Source of the DNA: Opitutia bacterium ISCC 52
Lineage (GTDB): Bacteria; Verrucomicrobiota; Verrucomicrobiia; Opitutales; UBA2995
DNA: 64,000 nt
Assembly: GCA_014529675.2 (NCBI GenBank)
Contig: CP076040.1
Location: 2,127,894-2,191,893 of the forward strand
Direction: 5' to 3'
The translations under genes were made by a program, and so were the position numbers. This document shows, in pieces, positions 26,601 through 33,182 of the stretch. The stretch's first letter is position 1, and the number at the start of each line of letters is the position of its first letter. The notes beneath the pieces are model-generated. The model made no database searches and was not told the origin of the DNA. It was given only the letters and a program-made list of their open reading frames with translations.

Positions 26601-27083
26601 CTTCACATCAGCGACATCATCACCGTCCGTATCTTTAAGAAAGTAAATGTCGGGTGACTGACCTACATAGCAACCGCCATTGGCCAGCTCGATCCCAGTG
26701 GGCAAATAAAGCCCGTCGGCAAAGACCGTAGATTTATCAGCCGCCCCATCATTATCAGTGTCTTCAAGAATGATAATTTTATCATTGGCTACATCCCCGG
26801 GTTTGATTTGTGGATACGCCCAGGAACAAGCGACCCATAACCGGCCACGCGAATCCCAAACCATATGAATTGGGTTCGCTAACATGGGATCAGCTGCAAA
26901 GAGGTTGATTTCGTAACCGTCCATCAACTCAAAGTTTTCCAGCTCCGACGCTGGATCATGGTTATTCAATAAATCGAGATCCGCGCCTTTTAGGTTTGCC
27001 GTCTTAATGCCTGAAGCTTGCTGGGCTAGGAGCACCGATGAGGACAGGGACAATATCAGCAAGATTGGAAAAAAGTGTGTCAT
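23694..27083 (-). CDS. PVC dehydrogenase / HEAT / cytochrome c protein
   Basis: A 1129-residue secreted protein (Sec signal ILLILSLSSSVLLA). Domains: PVC-type dehydrogenase propeller (about 45-400) with EDTDNDGAADKS and KDTDGDDVADVKE acidic motifs; HEAT repeats (about 400-800); cytochrome c with CISCH at residue 869 and likely distal Met in SLMPAGLADQL; and a C-terminal beta-sandwich (about 1010-1129) resembling NPCBM/sugar-binding domains. It is the last gene of a tight operon with an SGNH-like protein (11-bp gap) and a ThuA protein (4-bp overlap). Expected role: periplasmic oxidation coupled to electron transfer, with the terminal domain perhaps docking on glycans. Its 3' end is convergent with the interrupted sulfatase; no clear terminator lies between. 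Confidence 0.86.
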   Translation of the reverse strand: MTHFFPILLILSLSSSVLLAQQASGIKTANLKGADLDLLNNHDPASELENFELMDGYEINLFAADPMLANPIHMVWDSRGRLWVACSWAYPQIKPGDVANDKIIILEDTDNDGAADKSTVFADGLYLPTGIELANGGCYVGQSPDIYFLKDTDGDDVADVKELALTGFGIEDNHHSISAWRRGPGGWIYFQEGIFLHAQVETQHGLVRNYNGGVYQFNPRTGELKVFVKGTGGNPWGHVFDKWGQSFMVNNPRIMYLSPSSGAFKENTRVAPLISTEKQCGGDLVTGTHLPDELQGQLLTCRFKSRSIIRYEFIEDGAGYSANVLEPLVTSKHPNFRPVDCKIGPDGAIYVADWYNSIINHAQHDFRDPRRDHEHGRIWRITHKDRPLAEKPKLYGATIDSLVSQLGSPEAWTRHQARKELSERNPDQVLAAVENWASSLNSNSPDYAHGLVESMWACQNVERASEMILTKIIQSDSPHARSAGARVIRYWHDQLSDPVGMIAKLADDPFPRTRMEAVLSAGFIPEEDILPALLNVLNHERDKFINAAIPSTMAALESEYIPALENDSLNFFDPKHRLFAEQSAGLGLDKRLISLLRESNPSTSEINEVAKQFSANPTAKLIRILVNAIGKGGLPSDEAVIGMLNELQKIGAKGNLKPGRYFQNLLSELTHPNDEVAAGVAASLGSWQYREGGEDLLNALNDKGRSSNVRSAAAVSLAQLGQTQYVNELKALAESGDIETRYHAVTGLAVADMDDAKVAVASVLSEDPGKADPVALVQSFTKIRRGDGILADALTDVAIHPKVMSAVATFHRQTGQLPNRLWELFLEPTKAALSALLLKQDRDKLTFDVDRYGVAARGEMIFRRPEVACISCHGIGSVGPTLGPNLVAVGTAASTSYMIEAILEPNASIAEHYENLMFAMTDGTNHMGVISFQNEQEVIIQDSAQGGKEIALPVANIAQRTLMPSLMPAGLADQLNSRQEFLDLAKFLSLLGQPGPYANTERPFIRKWHTAPATSNDLPSNISNWTTVYSQVNGELPFIELGDKSRVFAQGFVNVQVGGQLILDLNDTKGLQLWVNGESKGITDTISLPKGNHSITFAIEPEKRNDTGLLVELKAAAGSSIKFQPEGGI

Positions 27084-27094
27084 AAAATCAGCCT

Positions 27095-28351
27095 CTAGTT
27101 TGTGAGTTTTTCATTGGGCAACACTTGCCAGTTTCTTGTCTTACGTTCCGTGCCACCACCCAGGCCTTTATCTTTTTGTTTGGTCAGTTTATTAAACGCT
27201 TTCACTTCTGCTGGCAGGGCTCGACCGCTACTGGAATTTCTCCGCTCCCCCACAATATGAACCTGGTTAAGCGCTTTCCAGCTGTAGACGAATTGGGTGT
27301 TTTTATCCACCACTGCTTCCCGGTATTCTTCGGTATCTCTGTGGGCAGGGGTTGAGTCAATCGGAACCCCCTGAGCCCATTGTTCATGGGTAGCTGTAAC
27401 CACCGGCACTCCATCCACTACCAATGAGTATTCACCGGGTTCCAGGTTTTCAATCACCAGCGTGTCACGAAAGTCCTTTAGCAAGGCTGGCAGTTCACCT
27501 TCTTGTGGCGGAGGCACAAAGGGACTACTTCGTTCCTCAACCTGAAAGCTAAATTGATTTCCACGCAGAGAGAAATCGGATAGAGCGACACCGTTTGATT
27601 CCGTCTTCCCTGATTTAGCATCGATGCGCATACGCCACGGGGTTGCCCGCTTAGAGTCCATGGCCATCAGTTCCTTAAAGACCAGACTGCTTATGGCCCA
27701 GTAACCAAAGTCATTTGGATGAACTCCATTCGTGGTGAGCTGTGAGTTAGATTCATCGTCAAATAAGGTGCGTGTGGGTGTGTATAAATCGACAAAGGGA
27801 ATTCCATGTTTTTGAGCTACCTCACCCATAGATTCGGTATATCGCTTTAAGTCCTTGTTTCGCTGCTTCCAATTGGGTGTTAGGGTTCCAAGGTTTTCGT
27901 AGGCAATGGGGGAAATTAGAATCAATCGAACCTCAGATTCGTCGTTGTACTGCTTTCCTTCATGGGATTGAATAAAGGCGATTAAATCAGATTTAAAATT
28001 TTCCAGTCCGGCCTCTCCTGCAAAGGATTCGAACATCCCAAAGCAGGCAATGATCACATCCGCTTGATGCTCGGTCAGCGTGGATTCCTCAGTCGGGAAA
28101 TTCGTGGGTCGATCTCGAGTCGTTAGGGTGTCGCCTCCCCACCCCAGGTTACGCATTGAAATAGGATCTGCGGTAAACTCATTGAGTAATAAGGTTTCCA
28201 GGTAACCGTGATTACGCAATTGATCCGCGAAGGTATTGCCAACGATGGCGATGTGATCGCCTCCACGAATAGCAGCTGTGAGCTGATTTAAACCAATGAA
28301 TAGTATTAATGCGCCGGACAGGATCATCCGAACCAATTGAGAGTGTTTCAT
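27095..28351 (-). CDS. SGNH/GDSL-like protein without the block I serine
   Basis: A 418-residue secreted protein with an SGNH-hydrolase fold in residues about 25-230. The block I motif normally GDS is GNTFAD (after IAIV), so the nucleophilic serine is replaced. Block III (GxND) reads GMFES, and block V is kept as NGVHPNDFGYW with its histidine. A beta-rich region follows (about 240-340) and the C-terminus is basic. PVC genomes carry many such GNT-type SGNH proteins; whether they hydrolyse esters is not established. The ATG overlaps the stop of the ThuA gene (ATGA, 28348-28351), and the downstream dehydrogenase-cytochrome gene starts 11 bp later, so the three are one operon. Confidence 0.78.
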   Translation of the reverse strand: MKHSQLVRMILSGALILFIGLNQLTAAIRGGDHIAIVGNTFADQLRNHGYLETLLLNEFTADPISMRNLGWGGDTLTTRDRPTNFPTEESTLTEHQADVIIACFGMFESFAGEAGLENFKSDLIAFIQSHEGKQYNDESEVRLILISPIAYENLGTLTPNWKQRNKDLKRYTESMGEVAQKHGIPFVDLYTPTRTLFDDESNSQLTTNGVHPNDFGYWAISSLVFKELMAMDSKRATPWRMRIDAKSGKTESNGVALSDFSLRGNQFSFQVEERSSPFVPPPQEGELPALLKDFRDTLVIENLEPGEYSLVVDGVPVVTATHEQWAQGVPIDSTPAHRDTEEYREAVVDKNTQFVYSWKALNQVHIVGERRNSSSGRALPAEVKAFNKLTKQKDKGLGGGTERKTRNWQVLPNEKLTN

Positions 28352-29223
28352 TTTTTAGGTTTTTTATCCGCTCGCTCGATGTTCCAAGTAGTGAGTTTTG
28401 CATTCGCTTCCGGAAGAGGCTGATCGGTCATCCAGCAAACACTGTTGAGTAGCATTCGGTTAAACGACACTTCGGCGAAATCTGCCGGATGGCCGAAAGA
28501 GGTACCAAAAACTTTTCCGCCCCACTCATTTTCCCAGGCCCAGGCCACAATGTCCGCTTCCAAGGTACTGGTGATCAATGGTCCATATGCCTTTTGCAGC
28601 AAGCGGTTCTTACCTTCACCTGTTCCAGTCACGAGCGGAATACTTCCACTTTCCAAACGAGTTAAGTAAAGGGTTCCTTCGGATACCCAGTTCGTCTTGG
28701 TTACGTGGGTCATGATCGGATGCTTCAAGGCACGCTCAATAACACTGATATCCGTCACACTCGATTGATGCACAACATAAGGAGTCCCCAGCACGCGGCG
28801 ACCAAAACCGTCATTCCATTCGAATCGCGGATGTTCCTTGGGGTATTTAAAGGAATGGTTGGCTGTCCTTAGTCCGATGACCGGTTTTCCTGAAGTAATG
28901 TAATCCTCAATGGGTTTCCACTCTTCATCGGGCAGTTTCAGGAATCGGCAAAAGAAAATCGCCACGTCTGCATCATACAAAGCATCAATTCCGGGCAGGA
29001 CATTCGTTGTCTTTTTCTCCGGATCGCCCTCACCCATGACAACGGTCGTTCTAAAACCGAAACGCTCAAGCTCCTCGGCAAACACTGGCATGGTTAACTC
29101 AGGAGAATAGTGGAGCGTGCCAGCAACCAGCACGACATGGGGTTTATGATCAGCAGCTCGTAGACAAATTGACAACCAAGTCAAAACGACCACGGACAGG
29201 GTCAGCTTCAATAAGAATTTCAT
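28348..29223 (-). CDS. ThuA-domain protein, secreted
   Basis: A 291-residue protein with a Sec signal (LTLSVVVLTWLSICLRAAD) and a ThuA-like, glutamine-amidotransferase-related fold across most of its length. Visible blocks include VVLVAGTLHYSPELTMPVF near residue 30, DALYDADVAIFFCRF near 90, and GKPVIGLRTANHSF near 120. Some ThuA-like proteins from other bacteria help turn 3-keto sugars over, and the domain also forms the N-terminus of the protein at 16498. It is the first gene of the operon ThuA, SGNH-like, dehydrogenase-cytochrome, with a 4-bp overlap to the next gene. Upstream, TACCCT directly precedes the ATG. Confidence 0.82.
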   Translation of the reverse strand: MKFLLKLTLSVVVLTWLSICLRAADHKPHVVLVAGTLHYSPELTMPVFAEELERFGFRTTVVMGEGDPEKKTTNVLPGIDALYDADVAIFFCRFLKLPDEEWKPIEDYITSGKPVIGLRTANHSFKYPKEHPRFEWNDGFGRRVLGTPYVVHQSSVTDISVIERALKHPIMTHVTKTNWVSEGTLYLTRLESGSIPLVTGTGEGKNRLLQKAYGPLITSTLEADIVAWAWENEWGGKVFGTSFGHPADFAEVSFNRMLLNSVCWMTDQPLPEANAKLTTWNIERADKKPKK

Positions 29224-29352
29224 AGGGTAGAAGTTTATACCAAGCGTTCAATAATGGTAGCCTGTAAAAACGGGATGGGAATATTCAATGCAGGTAAGAT
29301 TTGAGGCAATGGCCTAGGGTAATTAAGCAAATAACCAAACTGGTCGCAGTTG

Positions 29353-29392
29353 CCTGACAACACAAGTTGAAAGGTAGATGTCAGGTTCAACT
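29353..29392. promoter_or_regulatory. Two interleaved inverted repeats in a divergent intergenic region
   Basis: CCTGACA/TGTCAGG (29353-29359 and 29379-29385) interleaves with AGTTGAA/TTCAACT (29365-29371 and 29386-29392). Both are perfect 7-bp repeats and mutually exclusive as hairpins, which would suit a switch or paired operators in the 264-bp gap between the ThuA operon and the plus-strand gene at 29488. Nothing else was recognised in that gap. Confidence 0.35.
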
Positions 29393-29487
29393 AGACTATT
29401 GAATTGAATGTGATCAAACACGGCCTTGTGATGGTTCTTCAAAATTTAACATTTCCATAAAGACATTCAACGAATCCCGTTATAGGT

Positions 29488-30033
29488 ATGAAATTTAATA
29501 AGCTAAATGACTGGTTAAGAGTCATCGCTGACTTGGGTATCCTAGTCGGCATCCTTCTGGTTCTGGTGCAGATGAATCAAAACGAAGATCTGATGCGTTC
29601 TCAGATAATGAATCAATACTATGATTCATACTCATCCTATGAGGCGTCATTTGCCGGGGAGAATCTACCTGCCATCTGGGAAAAGTCGTTGCTCGATCCT
29701 GAAAACCTAACCCTGGCAGAAATGCGGGCGCTGGAAGCGGTCACCTTTGCCCCGTTATTCCGTTGGATTAACCTTTATCGCTAAAGCGAGGCCGGAGTTT
29801 TGGGGAATATGGACTGGAAGGAAGAAGTAGAGATGGATGCAGCTTGGATTTTCAAGAGCCCCTATGCTCGCGCATGGTGGAAATACACCAGCGAAGGATT
29901 ACGTAAAAGTGGTTATCTTACCGAAGAACTTTACCAAACGATTGAGACTGCTATTAATGACCCCAAGTCGAATGGCCCCAGAGAACAATTTGAAACCATT
30001 CAGGAAATCTTAAAACAGAGCAAAGCAGAGTAG
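29488..30033 (+). pseudogene. Small one-TM hypothetical protein gene interrupted by TAA
   Basis: From ATG 29488 there is a single membrane segment (LGILVGILLVLVQ, about residues 17-30) followed by NQNEDLMRSQIMNQYY and a helical region, ending at TAA 29782-29784 (codon 99). The same frame goes on with WKEEVEMDAAWIFKSPYARAWW and a further helical tail to 30033, which fits the ordinary length of about 180 residues for this kind of conserved hypothetical membrane-anchored protein. Thus one substitution divides the gene without frameshift. Function is unknown. It is convergent with the sulfatase-DUF1080 gene, 16 bp apart, and unrelated in kind to the sulfatase genes. Confidence 0.65.
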
Positions 30034-30049
30034 ACAATCCTGGCTCAAA

Positions 30050-32236
30050 TTACTGATTTCCGTAAATCGGTGCTTTCCAGCCTTTGGGGAGTCGACCTTG
30101 CGGGCGAACACCGTGAGCGCCCGCCGGGATCGGGTGATCTTCGGGTTGGAGAAGCGGCAAATTGTCCGGCAGGTGTTTGATCTTAAAGTCCTTGTATTCA
30201 ATCGTCATGACAGGACCTACATGAACTTGGACCGCCAATACACCTTCTAATGCGCGGCCCGCTTCATCAAAGTCGATCAGGTCCGCCGTTTTATGACCAT
30301 CGATCCAGTGTTGATGATGATTACCTCGCACGAGCACACGGAAGTCATGCCACTCACCAGGAGCGAATTTTTTTACCGGCATTTTCTCAATGACCCACGG
30401 TTGGCCCTTGGTATCAATGATCACTTTCTCTCCTGTATGGGACAGTATGCGACGACCTTTTTCCTCATAAAGCATGCCGTTGTATTCCGGACGATCGGCC
30501 ACCACATCACACTGATAGCCGGTAACGATATCCAAATCAAGATCTGGCCGTGATTGTCCACGATACTGGATACCGCTGTTTCCTCCGGCGCTGACTCGAA
30601 CTTTAGCTCGAAGTTCAAAGTTTCGAATCGTCGAACCTTTCCAGGTGATAAAGCGGTTCATCTTCAATGATCCGTCCGTGGTACCCGTCAGTATACCTTT
30701 GCTGGCCGACCAATACTTTGGATCTCCGGTCCAATTACGGAACAAATTGTTAGAGATAAGCTGCACAAAACCATCCTTGCCTGGTTTAACCGTAACTGCC
30801 GCAGATGCTTCCGGATGCGGAACCGAGGAAAGCGTTCTCGCCGTCTTCGGAGCTCCCAAGGGACCTCCCAGCTCAGCTACACGGGTTGTCGTCCGATCCC
30901 GCATGGCAGACAGAATGTTAGCGTAAGCGGGATCACTGGCGAAATTGACTAATTCATCCGGGTCTTTCTCCAGGTCATGGAGGAACTCTTCGTTTTTGTC
31001 ATCGATGTAACGCACATATTTGTAACGTTCATTGCGTAGCCCTTCAAAAGCAGGAATCCGTTGGCGTACTGCAAAATGTTCATGAAAGGATTCCTTCCGC
31101 CAATCACTGGGCGTCTTTCCTTCAACAATCGGCTTAAGACTGCTTCCCTGGTAGCGGCTAGGAATATCCGCGCCCGCCCACTCGAGAAACGTGGACGGCA
31201 AATCCAGGTTCAGAGCAATATCCTCTGATCGCTTTCCTCTCTGATTCGCTCCTACCCGTGGATCGTATACAATCAAAGGCACACGCAAAGATTCTTCATA
31301 GTGAGACCATTTACCAGCCAAACCACGATTGCCCATGTAGTAGCCATTGTCGGCTGAATAAACAATGATGGTATTCTCAGCTAGACCTGTTTCTTCAAGC
31401 GCCTCAATGAACCGCCCAATCGCACCATCGATGCCACTGACCATCCGGTAGTAAGCTCGGATATTCGTTTGGTATTTTTCCGGAGTATTCCAGCGCCAGA
31501 AAAACCGCTCACGGTTAATGGTGGTTTTTAAAAAGTCAGGTAGGCGATCAAAAATGTCCGGATCATCGAGTCGGGGTGGAGCAATCGTTATATCCTCATA
31601 CATTCCATCCACCGCTCGCGGCCAGGGGAAATGACCGATGCCTGGTCGACGATCACCGTCTTCCGCATGACAGGCATTGAACCACATATTCAATGCGAAT
31701 GGCTGCCCCTTGGGCTGATTTTGAATGAACTCAATACCACGATCGACGATCAACTCCGTTTCATGCCTCAACGATCCATCCGGCATCTCTTTGTAGAATG
31801 GGTTTCGTCCAATAGCTTCGAATTCGTCAAAGTGATCTTCCCGTTTATACCCCTTGGGCATTTTGGCGTGCCACTTGCCAAAGTAGCCAGTGCGATAACC
31901 ATGCTCGCGAAGGATATCGGAATACAGCGTGTTTACCGCATCTGGACGCGCCAACTCAGGGTTTCCAGGCGTTCGGTAGCCTCGCCCAGTCAGACCGGTG
32001 AGGATAGTCGTTCGACTCACCCAACAGATGGAGTGGCTGACAAATGCATTTTGAAACAAGGTCCCCTCCTCTGCCAGTCGATCGATATGGGGTGTCTGGA
32101 CAACCTCATTTCCGTAGCAGCCTAAGGTGCTAATGGTTTGGTCATCCGCAAAGAAGAAGACGATGTTTGGCTGTTCCTCAGCCATGAGGCGGAAGGACAG
32201 CAGCAATAAGGGTAACAACAGGAGCAGACGTTTCAT
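30050..32236 (-). CDS. Sulfatase-DUF1080 (3-keto-disaccharide hydrolase-like) fusion
   Basis: A 728-residue secreted two-domain protein. Sec signal at residues 1-20; S1 sulfatase domain about 22-480 with FFADDQ, the active-site sequence CWVSR at Cys71 (valine where proline or alanine is usual), and the second metal site SADNGYYMGNRG. Residues about 500-710 form a DUF1080/PF06439 concanavalin-like domain (ITWKGSTIRNFELRAKVR, GGNSGIQYRG, EWHDFRVLVRG), a family whose characterised members act on 3-keto-glycosides. The fusion implies desulfation and a later step acting on the same glycan. It lies 57 bp from the upstream hydratase gene, so co-transcription is possible. Whether CWVSR is matured by a formylglycine-generating enzyme is uncertain. 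Confidence 0.86.
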   Translation of the reverse strand: MKRLLLLLPLLLLSFRLMAEEQPNIVFFFADDQTISTLGCYGNEVVQTPHIDRLAEEGTLFQNAFVSHSICWVSRTTILTGLTGRGYRTPGNPELARPDAVNTLYSDILREHGYRTGYFGKWHAKMPKGYKREDHFDEFEAIGRNPFYKEMPDGSLRHETELIVDRGIEFIQNQPKGQPFALNMWFNACHAEDGDRRPGIGHFPWPRAVDGMYEDITIAPPRLDDPDIFDRLPDFLKTTINRERFFWRWNTPEKYQTNIRAYYRMVSGIDGAIGRFIEALEETGLAENTIIVYSADNGYYMGNRGLAGKWSHYEESLRVPLIVYDPRVGANQRGKRSEDIALNLDLPSTFLEWAGADIPSRYQGSSLKPIVEGKTPSDWRKESFHEHFAVRQRIPAFEGLRNERYKYVRYIDDKNEEFLHDLEKDPDELVNFASDPAYANILSAMRDRTTTRVAELGGPLGAPKTARTLSSVPHPEASAAVTVKPGKDGFVQLISNNLFRNWTGDPKYWSASKGILTGTTDGSLKMNRFITWKGSTIRNFELRAKVRVSAGGNSGIQYRGQSRPDLDLDIVTGYQCDVVADRPEYNGMLYEEKGRRILSHTGEKVIIDTKGQPWVIEKMPVKKFAPGEWHDFRVLVRGNHHQHWIDGHKTADLIDFDEAGRALEGVLAVQVHVGPVMTIEYKDFKIKHLPDNLPLLQPEDHPIPAGAHGVRPQGRLPKGWKAPIYGNQ

Positions 32237-32293
32237 ATGATGCGGAAACGTAATAGGAAAAAAGTCAGCGGGGAAAGGGCAAAAATCTCCCTG

Positions 32294-33076
32294 CTAAACA
32301 AAGGATGCACTCACATTTCCGAATCCTGAGGATGTCACATCCACCTGCGTATTCTCACCTAACGGAATAGGCGGCCCAAAGGCTCCGGTAAGAATCAGCC
32401 CACCAGCTTTAAGCTGTTTATCCTGCTGACTCAATTGTTCAAGCAACCACCTCATCGCCGACAGAATATCATCAGGCCATTTCAGAGAGGCCCAGGAGTC
32501 CACCGTCTGACCATCATAAATCAATGCCAGATCCGTATTCAATTCCATCGTCGCTGCTTTCACGCCTGTTCCGCGAACCACACCGGCGTGAATGCAATTA
32601 TTGGCAATAAGCTCACCTCCATTGGGAGCGGCGCTTCGTCTGACTAGATTATGGATTTCGATAACAGGAAAAATCTCTTCCACGGACTGAGCGATTGCTT
32701 CGGCCGATGTATCGGAAGGATCAATACTTCGACTAAGTCTAACCGCAAATTCCGTTTCAAAGGCTACGTTCGCATAGTCTTCTTTCTTAAGGATCACTCC
32801 ATTCGAGTGTTGTTCAGACGACCAAAGGCGACCCCATACCGGATGAGACAAGCCAAGTCTCTTTTGGTTCGTTTCACAGACGCAGCCAATCTTGTAACCC
32901 ACAACGCTTTCGCCTCGTGCTTCACGTAAATCTGCTACTGCTGTCTGTAAGCGCCACGCATCAGATAGCTCAAGATTCAGTCCATCAGCGAATGGAGTTC
33001 CCGGATTATGGGCATCGTAATCCAAGAGCATTTGTTTGGCTAAAGCGCTAATTGCTTCGTCTGAATGTATGGACAT
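32294..33076 (-). CDS. 2-keto-4-pentenoate hydratase-like (FAH superfamily) enzyme
   Basis: A 260-residue cytoplasmic enzyme of the fumarylacetoacetate hydrolase superfamily, MhpD/2-oxopent-4-enoate hydratase branch. Visible blocks are GYKIGC near residue 60, GRLW, a metal-binding FETEFAVRLSR near 107, FPVIEIHNL, and the end block GLILTGAFGPPIPL. The ATG at 33076 is preferred over 33139, which would add an unrelated hydrophobic leader. Such enzymes act on enol/keto acids from aromatic or sugar-acid degradation; here, next to sulfatases and an enolase-superfamily enzyme, a sugar-acid role seems likelier, but this is inference. A perfect 12-bp palindrome (33115-33126) lies 38 bp upstream. It is the only clearly cytoplasmic enzyme of its group. 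Confidence 0.8.
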   Translation of the reverse strand: MSIHSDEAISALAKQMLLDYDAHNPGTPFADGLNLELSDAWRLQTAVADLREARGESVVGYKIGCVCETNQKRLGLSHPVWGRLWSSEQHSNGVILKKEDYANVAFETEFAVRLSRSIDPSDTSAEAIAQSVEEIFPVIEIHNLVRRSAAPNGGELIANNCIHAGVVRGTGVKAATMELNTDLALIYDGQTVDSWASLKWPDDILSAMRWLLEQLSQQDKQLKAGGLILTGAFGPPIPLGENTQVDVTSSGFGNVSASFV

Positions 33077-33114
33077 CTTATCAGATAAATATTTATATCG
33101 TAATAGTAGCATCG

Positions 33115-33126
33115 TGGTCATGACCA
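33115..33126. promoter_or_regulatory. Perfect palindrome TGGTCATGACCA, candidate operator
   Basis: A 12-bp perfect palindrome 38 bp upstream of the hydratase ATG. Its TGGT...ACCA ends resemble sites of FadR-subfamily GntR regulators, which often control sugar-acid genes. The TGGTC/GACCA half-sites recur at 13511-13526 upstream of an arylsulfatase. No such regulator gene lies in the window. Confidence 0.5.
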
Positions 33127-33182
33127 GTAGACCGGACAAGACCTTTCCAATTCTAGCAGAGTACCTGAAACGCTAACCAAGC

